A DNA stretch of 64,000 nt from Bugula neritina (lineage: Eukaryota; Bryozoa; Gymnolaemata; Cheilostomatida; Bugulidae). The stretch lies in assembly GCA_964035545.1 (NCBI GenBank), contig OZ037765.1, forward strand, positions 11,774,698 through 11,838,697, in the 5' to 3' direction. The translations under genes and the position numbers were made by a program. Positions 11,872 through 24,972 of the stretch are shown here, piece by piece (the first letter of the stretch is position 1; every line of letters starts with the position of its first letter). Under the pieces are notes generated by a model. That model was not told the origin of the DNA, did not search any database, and saw only the letters and a list, made by a program, of their open reading frames with translations.

Positions 11872-14800
11872 TCAGTCAAATTTAATTTTCTTGTTCTGTG
11901 GCTGAGAATAATTGTCTCTCTGAAATGATCTTTTAAACCCTCCATATCCATTAGCCCTGGGACCTTTCGATGGTGCATAACCAGATGGTGGTATGTAGGA
12001 CTTCAGCTGAGGCAGTTCTTTTGCCTTGACTATACTGTCGCTTTTACCTTCAAAAAGTAAACTGGCCTCATATTTTGCAGAATCTTCTTGAGACAGATCA
12101 AATGCAGCTCCCTACAAAATAACAAAATGTAAGCCATCTTCTGCTATATATTATTTGGCTGCTTCAACTTGCATTCAATGTATAACTTTGTATAGGAACA
12201 CTTATTATACCTTCATATCATTGGTCAGTGTTAGATTGTTTATGGAGCCGGAGATATCTGGGCATCTGTTGTTCAACACATTGTACACATAACCCTTAAA
12301 ACGCATTGTTGCTGTCGTTGTATACAGATAAGTCACAAAACCCTGAAAGAACAGTTACAGCACTACAACAGTCCATAGCAATGTAATATACCACCTGTCA
12401 CTGATTGTTGTTATCCACCAAAAGCTTTTACCAATGTCCGTTTATAACTGAAAACACACAAATGACTAGATAATGTAAGGTAAGAGCTGAATAAGTACTT
12501 ATCACAAAGTCAACAACCTAATTTCTTAGAATACTATAAGATCAACTTATATCACAAACTTGCTAGTCAGATTGCTCATAGTATGGAAAGCAAAATGTTA
12601 AAATTCATCACGCAAGTAGCAAAAAACATTCAAAATATGATGCCAAACAAACCTCTCTTGAATTGATAAGCGATTGGTGCTTAACTTTGGTATTGCCAGT
12701 GGCAATAGCAATGAGCATAGCTGCAGTTTCTACTGGCCCTCTAGCACTTATCAATTCCTCAGCTGTTTCTCGGAATTTGTCGATAATCTCTCCGTCTATC
12801 TGCCCCATGGAACTATTTAGATAAAACTTGCTAAATTATTAAAAGATCTTCGCGCAATCAAAGTGTTTTAAAAGTAGTCAACAATATAAAAGCAAGCACT
12901 CACAACATTTTAGATAAAAATAACAGACAGTATTTACAGTTAAACATCTGATGCTAAAAAGATCATGATCAAACACCAACTTGATTATTTCTTTTATTCC
13001 TCTTGATGCCAGCTGGTCATGGGATGGTAAATTCACTCTCTCAAAAGACATTCTCTGAAAATAGAAATAATAAGATACAATAATAATGCCATTACAAATT
13101 TAGTGCAGATTCGAGTGTAAAGAGTAATAACTCACGGCAGCTCGCTCCACCCGGAACAGATCACCTTCATTTTTTGGACTGTACAAGCAGATGGATATGC
13201 CAGATTTACCAGCTCTTCCTGTACGACCAGACCGGTGAATATACGACTCTATATCCTAACAAAGGGAAGGAAATCAATGTATTCAAATTTATATTCACAT
13301 TCAATACTCAATATTAATTCAAGTTAAGGAAAGTAGTCTAAAAGACTAGGTAAATAAAAGTTAAAAGATTAGTCAATAGTCACTATTGACATAATGATTC
13401 ACACATTGAATGCACATACATTGCTGGTAGTCTAAAACAAATTGCTTTCCTACAAGGAACTAAATGCCAGGGCATTGATGACTTTATTTGAACAATAAAC
13501 GCTAGTTTGATGATGAGCTCATTCACTCAAGCAGTTGTGACTCATATGTGACTCAAGGCAAGCCTGACAATTTATCTAATGAAGATATGAAACTGTCTAG
13601 CATATGTATATACTTTACCGTAGGGGGATTGGTCTGTATTACCACATCAACTTCCTTTATATCAAGGCCTCTAGCTGCTACATTGGTTGTGATAAGTACC
13701 TTGACAGAACCGGCTCTGAATTGCTGTAAAATAACAATTATATTTTCTGAACTTTTCTGTTCATCTGGTTATACACGATGGGGCCTCAAAGCAACTTTCA
13801 AAAATCCATGACCTACAGCTCACTCAAATATCAGCAAGACCTGAGAAAAGTAGAAATGTAAAACCTCTTACTGCTAAAACACTTTCACGTGAAGCTTGCT
13901 TGACATCACCATGCAATTTTTCTTTATTTTGTTTAATATCTGGACACATGGCTAATTCATCTACATCCCTCTTGGTTTCACAGAAAACCATTACCCTGCC
14001 AGATTCACCACTGTAAAACTGTATTATTCTACTTATATCTGAAGCTCGGTCGGAATAGTAAGATCTTATGGCTAGATGCTACAAAAGACATGAAGTGTGT
14101 CACCTGAATGACAGTAAACACAACAGCTGTGTTTGGCCCGGACTTTTGCTGACCTGATTTGAAACATCATTATTCAGCTAAAAATACTAAAATGTCATGG
14201 ACAGTGTTTATGCTAGCAAACATAGATATGTAAATATTGAAAGTCTACTGTACTTAAACACATCTTATCTCATTTGCTCAGATAAAGCTTTTTTTGCGAT
14301 TCCAATTGCCAAGTCATAAAATGATAAACTGATTGTGATGTAATAAGGCAGCTATGATACTTAAACAATTCAATAAGGCCAACAGTAGCGTTTTAGATAG
14401 GTTGGCACAGATAGTGAATGGCAAACATTAATTTAGTAGAAAATAATATGTTATGGAAACACACCTTGACATTCTTTGCTGTTTGATTCACAGAGTTGCC
14501 CACAAGGTCTATAACTGGAGGCATCGTTAGCATGTACTTGGCTGCCGTTTTCTTCACCCAATCAGGTAACGTTGCAGAAAAAAACAAGGTTTGTGGTTGT
14601 TTGTCCGCATCTCCTATAAAGAAGGAATTTAAAACAGACAACTATAAATAAATATCAAAGATTTTGTTAGAGTGTTGTGAAGACTGGTGGAAAAAAGTCA
14701 ATATGAACAGAAAAGCAAGACCACTTTATATTCTCAACATATAAAAACTGTCAAGGTAAAATTTCAATTCACACTTTTATAGCACTAAGAATACATATTC

Positions 14801-17800
14801 TGAACACATAACAGCTTAGGTTTTGCTCAGGCATTTTAAATTAAAGTTCTTTTATATAGCTGCAGGGATAGCCTTCATTTTTAGGTTTACAAAACTTCAA
14901 CATAACCGTTAAGAATTTAGATCATTCCACAATCAGGAAAACTCTCTATTTTTAACTAGCTTGCAAAAATGAATTCTATACCTAGAAGTTAAGTCATGGT
15001 GAAAGATTATTCAATAATATGATTCTTTGACCCAATACCTAATGTGAAGGTCATTGCTGATAACTAAATTATCACATTCCTTGTAGCGCTTCACTGTTTG
15101 GCTTTAAGCCAACAGTTTAGTACTGTTTATACTTTATATAGTTAAATACTGCTTGTTTAATACTTAATACTGTTTATTCTTTATATAGCAGTAATAACAC
15201 TGTAAACATTTTTCAACTCTTGTCAAACGGAATATTTGCAATATTGATTTCAAAAGTATTATCAAACAAGTATATAGATTTATTATGTTTTAGCCATGAT
15301 TATCTTCTATAAAATAAGAGGTAAAAGTAGCATAGCTGACTTAAGGTAGTTTGCTAAGAGTAACCTTATACTTTATATTAAATGAAGCTGTTTACACACC
15401 TCACCATTGATTTTCTGCCATAATAATGGCCACTCATATGCAAACAATGTTCTTAATTTGCACGGCATACTCAGAAAAAGTTACCGAAATTTGAGTCTTG
15501 GTTGAATACCTAATTTAGCTCAGAATGAACGACCCAGACTGAGTATGCCATACAATTTTCAATCACAAAGATTTGCTTTCAGCTGTTCACTCAAGCATTT
15601 AGCCTGCCAGCCTAATTGTATACACCCAGCCACCATGAATAATTTCATTTATAGTTATTTGAGCACCAGTGCTCCATCATTATTAGGACTTGGGCACTAC
15701 TAAGCCACTAACTGTGCAACAGCTAAGTTGCATTATTAGCTAAGATATGATACTTTTGCTGGCTGTTCGATTGGAGGGTGTAAAATGTGAAGAAGGCACC
15801 ACTGCTTAGTTGTAATTGCTGCAAGTCCACACCTCAAGTTGAGTTGATAATTCAACATTTAATTTTATCAGTAAGGAGCTAATTACCCAACGGATTTTCA
15901 GTAATATCATATCTATTGGTGGTCACTAGCCACCATGTTTGAGCTAGTGTTCTGAAACAAAGAAGCAAACATTTGAAGGCCAGATAAACTTACGATTAGT
16001 TTTAATAACGTTTCTGCAAGATTGTAAATGCCAACCTTTCTGATATGAATGTGATATGATTTGTTCAACATCGTCGGCAAAACCCATATCCAACATCTGA
16101 TCCACTTCGTCTAAAACAACATGCTGTAGTTGCCCAGTATTGAGTTTGTTTTTGTTAACCCAGTCTAAAATTCGGCCAGGCGTACCTATTAATATGTCGA
16201 TACCATTCCTCAATGCTTGTTCTACAATAAGGAAAATCAATAATAATTTCATTGTATGTAGCAACTATTAAGATGACTGGATTGATACCAAACCTTCATC
16301 AGTGAGAATTAATGCAAATATTAGTCAATACTCACAAAAATCATGTTGAAAAGCTGTAATTTGAACTACCTTGAGAGTGAAATGGTACTCCGCCATAGAA
16401 AGCATGTATACTAAGCAGTGTTGAGGTAGCAAGAGATTTAAAGTCCTTGCAAACTTGATTGACCAACTCTCTGGTAGGAGCCAAGACTATGACCTGCAGA
16501 TAGAATTGTCATATTTAATGTTCATCCGTAACCATGGAAACTTTCAATAAACTAATGTGTGGATAACTTGACAGCTAATGCAAAGCTCCCCAAATGTTGA
16601 CAGCAATTTTAAACAACTTTCAAACTCTGTGAGAGAGCATAAACACATAAGAGCCTACATTTTACCCAAACGAACTATTTCACTCATGAAATTTAAATTG
16701 TTTTGGAAACAAAGTGGACACTGTCACACTCAAATGAAAACATTGCCTTAAAGAAATTTATTCCAACCTGATAGTTGCATAAAAACAAACCCTTGGAGGA
16801 CGACCTCTGTTCTTTTGTGGTAGCTCAGTCTCCAGTTTCTCCACCAGCGGCAAGGCAAACGCTAACTGAAAAATTGAAAAGCATATTTGTACACATGGAA
16901 AAGATGTTTCTGTACAATCCTTGGAATAACTACTGTGCAAACATTGAGTTATAGTTATTATATGCGCACATGCAAAATTTGTTTTACTGCCAACATTAGT
17001 GCTGATGAGAAATCAATAATAAAAAAAACAAACTTATTTAAAAGATTAAATATATAACTTCTCATCAAATTTCCCAAATGAATGTTGCTTGTGATGACTG
17101 AATTGACTACACACAGTTATATTAACTATTTTTATTGAACCAGAAAAATCTAGGCATTTAATCTAACATTTATGTTACAACGAACCGTTTTGCCAGTGCC
17201 TGTTCTTGCCTTAGCTATCACATCTTTTCCCTCAAGAACTTTTTGGAATGTTTTCACTTGTACAGGGAACAAGTATTTTATACCTTTAGCTAAAACAGAA
17301 GAGTTTAAAAATACAATTAGTGCATTTTTTATATTTATAACAATAGTACCAAGTGATGGACTAAAAACTTCTGATATACAGCTAGCAACCTAGAAAGGAT
17401 AAAAGCACACCTTGAAGTTTTTCAATAGTTTTGGCACGAATTGGAAAGTTACTGAACTGGCCATCCTTGTGCTCACTGGGTATTTCATCTACCGCCTCTT
17501 TACCATTTTTTACAGATTGGTCTTCAGACTTTTCCGTTTTCTTAACTTTCTTTTTTTTCACAGCTTTATCTGGCGAAACATAGGCCTGCAATATTTGTTA
17601 TATATTTTCAAAACTTTGTTGACCAATGAATATGAACACTAGCACAACAGTAGAAAAGTTGAAGAATGGAAAAAATAGGCAACAAGAATTTAAATAACAT
17701 CTAGAAATTCATCGCTCCAAAGAATATGTGACAATATGCCACAAGACCAGAGATGTGATTGTGAAGTCCAGTAACTTGCTCTTACAATGTGAAGTTTTCT

Positions 17801-19898
17801 TGTCAAAAACGTGAGCAATTTAAAAACCATACTATATTTTAGCAACATTTTAAATCTTTTATTCAACTTTAACAATATTAGGTTGATAAACCCAGTTTCA
17901 GATTTTTCGATGATGATTGTGATCAAACACAAGCAGCGTGAGAAAACAACACTAAAAGCACAAACAGTGGAATATCTTGCAACTATAATCTGCTCCAGAC
18001 CAGACTACATGGGTCACACATAAATAGTTTTTTTTTCTAGATTGTATTCAGTTGTACACAAATATTCCATTTTTTTTCTTTTGACCTCCTAAATATTAAT
18101 GAATATTGTTCAAATTAGTTCTAAAATGTTAATATGTTGAGTTTTATCCGCTTTAGAGACTTCAAAAAAGTGCAAAATGCTTGCAGATTTAAAAACTTAT
18201 AAGAAAAATCAACACTCCCATTATGTTGTGTAGCGGTGCGAATTGTTACCATTCTCATTGATAGGAGAAAACACTTCAAGTTGAAATGACCTTTTTATAA
18301 AACATGGGTCTTTTCGCAGAAAGAATCAAAATGTTGGCCGGTAGATTGACAAACCTGTATGTTTTACTATAACCTCATTTCACCAAAGAGCTTTTGACTG
18401 TCATTGTTTAAAAAGAGGACAATTGGCACTCAAAGAAAAAATTATCTACAATGCCGACAAATTTAGCCAAATGCCTCCATAGAATTACCTTTAATTTTTT
18501 ACTTATTTTGCCCCAAAGATTTGCAATTACAAACAAATTGATAAAAATAGGCATGTTACCAACTTTCAACGCTCACAGTTAGTACCCATAGCATATGCAT
18601 CAACTGTAGTCATAGCCTCTAACTAAAGTAGCTCATATGACCTTCAATTAAAGATAAATATTAAACCAGTTAAACTAGATAGATAAGACTAACAAGCCTT
18701 TTGGTAGTTTTAGAGCTATAAATTATGAGCTGCAAATTGCAGATATAAACTCACGAAAACCACAGCACTAACCTGACCATTATCATGAATATTTCCTACA
18801 CTTCTATAAAAATTGAAGAAATATCAATTCAAGATGTGAGAATCAATGTATAACTCATCAAGAGAGAAGTATTAAAAAAGACAACCCCTACTCTTTCTAC
18901 CCATGATTTTTTTAAAAAATTAATCTGTAGAAAATTGCAAGTTTTTTAGAATCTTAATTTGAAACTGACCAAAGCTATTGCTTTAATTATAGTTTTTTAA
19001 ACAATAGAAACTGAGAGCAAGCAGAGTGTGAATACATGCATGTTTCTTATTTACCTTTGTCAAACTGTCCTCAATTCCATTATCACTCAGTGTAAGGCTA
19101 ACAGATCTAGTCCTTGGTTTCTTTAATGCTTCCTGAACCACATCGGCGTTTACCTTCTTCTCTCCTTTAGCTTTCTTGCTCTAAAACCAAGAAACTTACC
19201 TATATGCTCACAAGACCCTTTTAATCAGATGACATAAAGCTGACAACTCCAACACAATTTGACCAAGTGGTGCTAATATGATCAGATATCAAGCAGTACA
19301 GCTCAATAATTTCATTGCCACTAATAACAAGTTGCACATATAAGCCTGCTGAGTGCAATACAAAATACTAAATTCAGTACAAAGATTCATTAAGTTGCCC
19401 TTCATCATTTGCAAGCAACACTTGATGTATTTGGGAAAACAATTCCCAAAGTTGTTGAAAAAAATACTATTCAGATAAATGGCGACCAGCACAGAATATT
19501 GGTTTGTATTCAAAAATATTAAATCACAATCTTAGATGATGGAATTGAAAAAATAGAGGATAGTGAGTTTAGATATAAGCCAATGTATCCTTGGTAGCGG
19601 ATGAAAGTGTTGTAATTGGCACTCCAACAGATTTTGAAATCTAGTGCAAGAAAGCAATCGCATAATTGTAATAATAAGCAACTGTAACATAAATTTTACA
19701 TAAATATATTATTTTCGTACTGCTATTTTCTAAAAAGCAATTAGAAAAATTATCTAATAGCAAAGCAAAAAATAAAGTGATGAGCCTACAGTTAGAAGAT
19801 ATAAAAGCAAAACCAGAAAGTTGAGATGGTACCTTAGGTGTTTTAACCTTCACATCTTGCTTGCTTTCCTCAGTATAATCAGCAACAGGAAGCTTCAT
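11872..19898 (-). CDS. DDX21: Nucleolar DEAD-box RNA helicase, DDX21/DDX50 type, with GUCT domain
   Basis: An ATP-dependent RNA helicase of the nucleolar class that acts in rRNA processing. Fifteen exons join in phase (minus strand): 19833-19898, 19055-19180, 17411-17585, 17186-17283, 16791-16865, 16370-16493, 16036-16221, 14465-14613, 13872-14078, 13619-13723, 13136-13255, 12977-13054, 12653-12799, 12211-12342, 11872-12111; total 675 residues. The N-terminal 120 residues are lysine-rich. Visible motifs: Q motif region FPVQ, motif I ARTGTGKT (about 148-155), Ia PTREL, Ib TPGR, II DEVD (about 259-262; the DDX21-type form of DEAD), [22 protein letters not shown] (about 444-451). Residues about 504-600 match the GUCT domain of DDX21/DDX50. 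The tail is Gly/Arg/Gln-rich but short ([13 protein letters not shown]). It is shorter than human DDX21, mainly in the tails. One ancestral gene may correspond to both vertebrate paralogues. Confidence 0.95.
15461..15551. repeat. Short inverted-repeat element in a DDX21 intron
   Basis: CGGCATACTCAG at the left and CTGAGTATGCC at the right are inverted copies about 65 bases apart. This may be a tiny MITE; I could not fix a target duplication. Confidence 0.4.
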
Positions 19899-20600
19899 TT
19901 TTCAACAAATTGTTAAATCTGAATAAATGAAAGGTTACATGATTTTAATGCCTGCCAGTAGCTCAGATATGGACAACAAATGTAAGATTTTGTAGCTCAA
20001 ATAATGTAAACAATTGACTTCAAACTTAAACAAGCTAATACAGATACATCAGTAAAAGCTGCGTTTACAATAGGACAATTCAAAGTTTAAATCAGAATAA
20101 ATGTGATACATTTCAAGTTTGCTAGCCCACCAGATCCAATGCCACTGCATCGGTTTTTATTAATTATTGAGCTTTTGTTGATACCTCCTCCTACCAACTT
20201 TAAACTGACTTAAACTCAATAAAGTCTTACAGTTACCATCACAATAAAAATATACCCCTGATAAAATGTATTAAATAAGCATTGAAATTGTATTTATTTG
20301 GTATTATTTGCAGTAGTATACCTATATATAGTATATACCTATCACTGTTTTATGGGTTTAGCTCTAGTGATAATGAACTAAAAAAAGCAATACATTAATA
20401 ATAGACATTATCTTTAATGAATAGTTATTAATAAATATTCTTTTTAACAAGAAGTATAGAAATGCAAAATTAATAAGTTAATGCAAATCAAAGGAATTTG
20501 TTTCAAGATTAAAGGAAATCTAATAATCCAAAGTTATCTAAATATACATATATTTCCATAATATTTAAATAAATTTGACTTAAACTTGAAATACATATAT
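19899..20600. other. AT-rich region upstream of the DDX21 gene
   Basis: Probable 5' UTR and promoter region of the minus-strand helicase gene; no motif could be supported specifically. Confidence 0.35.
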
Positions 20601-20601
20601 T

Positions 20602-20668
20602 GTACCAAAATAAATAAACAGCATTTAACAGCAACTGGGAAGCATCTATCTGAAATGACACCATAATT
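20602..20668. repeat. Partial copy of a MITE also present at about 41012-41165
   Basis: ACCAAAATAAATAAACAGC followed by TGGGAAGCATCTATCTG matches the middle and right arm of the inverted-repeat element near 41012-41165. Confidence 0.5.
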
Positions 20669-20869
20669 TTCATACAACTGCTAAAAATACTAATTTTTTG
20701 CTAATAAATTGAGACTTGACCATAAAATTTTCAACCAATAATAGTTATATAGCTTATTAGCACCTCAGTTAAAAAGAAATATTATAGTTATACTTCATAT
20801 TTATTTTAAAGTTTAAAATAAGGCCATTGCCCATTGGTGATCAGTCATACTCGTAACTTTTGAGCATTT

Positions 20870-23360
20870 GTTAGTGTTTTCCAGTAGATGACACTAATTA
20901 CTAATAGTAATACACTAATACTATTAGTAATACTCACTTTACTGAGTCTAATACAGTAAATGTAATGAGTAAATGTAATAGTTATAGTCATAAACTTCAA
21001 ATTAATGTTATAGGCTACTTTTATTGTTGTGCCTTGGTTAATCGTAAAGGTGCAGATGATTTTGTAAACATGTTTTATATTAATAGAATACCATCAATAT
21101 AAAACATTGATCAAAATAAAACCAAAAATAATGGCGGGTTCAATAACCGTATAAAAATAATTTGTTAACGCATTTATCAGAATAATTAATAGATAATACT
21201 AATAGTAGTACCTACTAATAGTATTACTAATAGATTAATATAAAACATTCACATTGATCAATATGAATAGGTGACACGCAAAGTGTGAAAATACATGCTC
21301 ATGCTGGGATGGAATAAATGAGTAAACTAGTATCATTCAACTTTCAAGTGGTTATCCAGTAGATTAACTTATTAATTATTATTCATTTTGTGTACGAAAT
21401 GGACAGCAGTTTTAGAGTCTGTGTACGAAACGACAGTACCCCAATCAATATCATAATATTTATCATCATGTTTATGTTATATTTATAACAATTAACTTAT
21501 AGTTATAACTAACTAATACTTTAAGTTTAACTTTAAATATATAATCATTAATAAATAAATATTATTATTAGTAAAACTATAACTAGAAGTATAATCACTA
21601 TAAGTATTACTATTAATATTATGATCATTGTTAATGTTATACCAATACTAATAGTAATACTAATACTAATAGTAATAATAATATATAAATATTTATGTAA
21701 GTGTAATTGACTAAGCTAATCCAAACTGTGATTGTAAATTAGGATGACGATGAGAATGTATCTTAATCATAACCTGTTTATCATTCAGTTTCACCGTTGC
21801 CTTTGGACTTGGTTAACCATTGGCATCAATTATCATTATCATTATGATATTGATTAACTTTAACTTTAAGATTATCAATATGAATATCAATATGGTTAAA
21901 ACAGATAACTTATAAGTTATAAGCCTAAAGTTGATAAATCAAGCGTTGAAAATTTTTTCACAAATAAGAGTTAAATTTATAAATACCTGTGCGTATGGTT
22001 TACAATGACAATTATTAAAACTTTGAGTTTGGGTCAGCGGTAGGTAGCAATGCTTGTTCAACAACAAACGTGGTAAGGTTTTCTGAGACTGATGCACGTG
22101 TGTATCAGCAGGATATGACGATTTTGATAATCCAAGGAAAGACAACTCGGAATACAAAGGTTATAGCTTTTGGCACAGAAACATAAGATTGATGGTAATA
22201 ACCAGCGTGATCTTTAACCCTTTAGTAATAACCAATGAACTGGAAAAAAACGTTGTTATTTTTAGTTCAGTGGAAATAACCATTGAACTATAACTTAAAT
22301 AGTATTGATAATAATGCTATTAATGAGGTAGCCAGTGAGGTGGACCTGCATCAAATTACTTGTGTGTCATGTTTTACATAACATAAATGTCAAGTAAATA
22401 TGCTTGCTGCTCAATGTTGGTCAAAACATAAAATTATTCTCTAGATTGGTTGTTATTGTGGGAATCTGGTTCTGTTGTGATTGAAGTAGCGACTTCATAG
22501 ATGTTCGTATAGATGAAAAGCTTTGTTATAGCTGAGATCTGAATGTGCATAATTCTAGACTTTTAGTGAAAACCTGATAACTTGGGGCAATTTTACAGTT
22601 ATCACTGCTCATATATCCAATTACTATTTAAAAAACTTACACAACAATAATAAGCGATAATAATAACATTGTTGCGTAAAGTAACGACCAAAATTCTGTA
22701 GGTAAACATTATATTTATCATTTTATGCAAAGCTGTGGTGAAGACAAAACTGAGTTGTCCTCGCTATTCAACAAACGCCGAAAACAGAGACAAAACGAAC
22801 TTTAACTTGAGAAAAAGTTAGAATTTAGATTGTTATAGTTACATTATAGACTTCCGGTTGGCGTTATTTCTCTATAATCATCTAGTTCTACTAGCACAGA
22901 CCCAGAGGGTTTATCTAATCGTATGAGTACGTATCATCATCATTAAGATTGTCACTATGACTATCGTTCTTATCATAATCGTAATCAAACTCTATAGTTG
23001 TAATTCTAGGCAACTTGAATAATGAAGAAATAACCATAATGATAATGATAACCATAAATGATAATGTAATACTAATAGTAATAGTAATACTAATAGTAAT
23101 ACAAATTGAATAAAATTAATTCTATTTATAACAATAAAATAATTAAATTGAAGTTCAAATTCAAGTTGAAGTAAATGTTTATATTGATATAAAATAAATT
23201 TAACTAAAAGAATGTAAATATTTTAGTTCATTACAATATTGCCATGTTAATGATGTTATAAATATATATCTAAAAAGAATCTACAGTGGATGCAATTGCA
23301 ATTAGTATTACTATTACTATTACTTATTAGTATTGGTATATTACTATTAGTAGACTTTAT
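20870..23360. repeat. AT-rich region with degenerate hexamer repeats
   Basis: Patches at about 20890-20960, 21180-21240, 21480-21700, 23040-23110 and 23300-23350 consist of TAGTAATACTAATAG-like words, a six-base pattern seen elsewhere in the window. The DNA between them is AT-rich and shows no gene. Confidence 0.55.
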
Positions 23361-23864
23361 TTTATGGCCAAGTTACACTCACTGTGGTTGTCATTGACCC
23401 TTTCTCATTGCAAGTGGTATTTTTTGGTTAGTCTCAGTATGAGCAATAATAGTTTTAGACAGCTAGGAATTATTGCAAATTATATTGTAGGTGCCATTTT
23501 TTCTTACTAGTTTGATCTTGAAAATTTCCAAACACTGTTGATTAGTAATTGTAGCATTATAAATACCTATGCTACTACTATTAGCTATGACTCTTAAGGC
23601 TGAACTTTTCAAATAGCTATTTTGCTACTAACCAAGACTTTGACTTAGTTTACAGCATCACCACTAGACTCACAATATGTACTGATAGTAACAGAATAAG
23701 CTGGGTTGAGGCCAAAGCATGTTAATTAGCAGTACTTACTTGAGTCAATCTTGATAGAATATAGAATCTAAAGTAAAAGTCTAGTAGTTTAATCTAAATA
23801 GACACCTCAGTGCAAGTCCCAGTAAAGTCAACTGCTGATTTGAGCAATTAATGTCATATAATCT

Positions 23865-24065
23865 TTTAATAGGAGCAATAATAGTAATAGTGGTAGCAAT
23901 TGTAGTGGTAGTAGTAGTGGCAGTAGTAGTAGTAGTAGTAGCAACAGTAGTAGTAGTGGTGGTGGTAGCAGTAGCAGCAGCAGCAGTAGCAGTAGTAGTA
24001 GTAGTAGTAGTAGCAACAGTAGTAGTAGTGGTGGTGGTAGCAGTAGCAGCAGCAGCAGTAGTATT
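23865..24065. repeat. Trinucleotide (GTA/GCA/GTG)n minisatellite
   Basis: An almost uninterrupted run of RYN-type triplets (GTA, GTG, GCA) on the plus strand. Within it a compound unit of about 70 bases is repeated nearly exactly, from about 23925 and again from about 23995: a GTA run, GCAACA, a GTA run, a GTG run, then a GCA run. Three frames stay open through it, encoding Val/Ala-, Leu- or Thr-rich strings; these are by-products, not genes. Confidence 0.85.
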
Positions 24066-24069
24066 ATAC

Positions 24070-24960
24070 ATTAAACTTGTAGCTAAAATTTAAACTGTAA
24101 GGTTGCTAAATTTATTTTTACCAAGACAATATTTTAGAAATCCAATACTTAGTAAATAAGAAGCTTCTCGCTATCTTTATTATATTGTATGTTTTACATG
24201 AAACAGCATCACAGGTAACTAGCATGATATTTGATTCTTGAGAAAATAATTAATAGTATAGCAAGTGTGTGTTATAGCAAGTATACCACTATGGTTTTAT
24301 CTGAGTATATACTAATCTCAGTAATTGACGTTATTTTGAGTAAGATTCTAAACTTGGACTTTATTTAGTCTATTTTAAAAAATGAACACACATGCAGCAC
24401 AACTAAAGCTGTTCATGTATTTTGTCTAAACTTCTGAGTGATTCCAACTGCTGACCTAGGACTCTTGTTGAATCTACATATATCAATAGCATTAGCACTT
24501 TTGACTTGTTTTGAAATCTTGCTGGCCAGTGCAAATTATTTTAAGTCATTTTCCAATTTGATTTTCTTTACTTATTTTCTTGTTTATCCATTATTATTTT
24601 TAACTTAGTTATTCATAGGTCAGATTTCATTTATAAAGACTTTAGTCTAAGGGATTCCCTACTCGTAGGGGTAACTGTAGGCCCTAAGCTTTGCTCTATT
24701 TTATCCATAAAATGTAATGCAGGAAGCAAAATGTTATATTTTCGTAGGCTTAGGTAAACTCTGGTAGTAATATATTGGTCACCTTTCACCGCCGTGGTCC
24801 TGGTAGTAATATATTATACAGTTCTATTCTAACTATAGTAAAACATTATTATACATGGATAAATATTTTTGTAACATATTGATGTGTATTTAATTAAAAT
24901 TGGTTTGATTTAATTTATAAATATATAATATTTAGATGGACTGCATATGAAAACAACTCA
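24070..24960. other. AT-rich intergenic DNA upstream of the MARVEL-like gene
   Basis: No coding or repeat signal recognised; probably includes the promoter of the following gene. Confidence 0.4.
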
Positions 24961-24972
24961 AAAGGCATAACC

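Noticed and set aside
23781-24093. Open frames coding for poly-Thr, poly-Leu or Val/Ala strings
   Set aside because: They are translations of the triplet minisatellite in different frames and have no domain or splice support.
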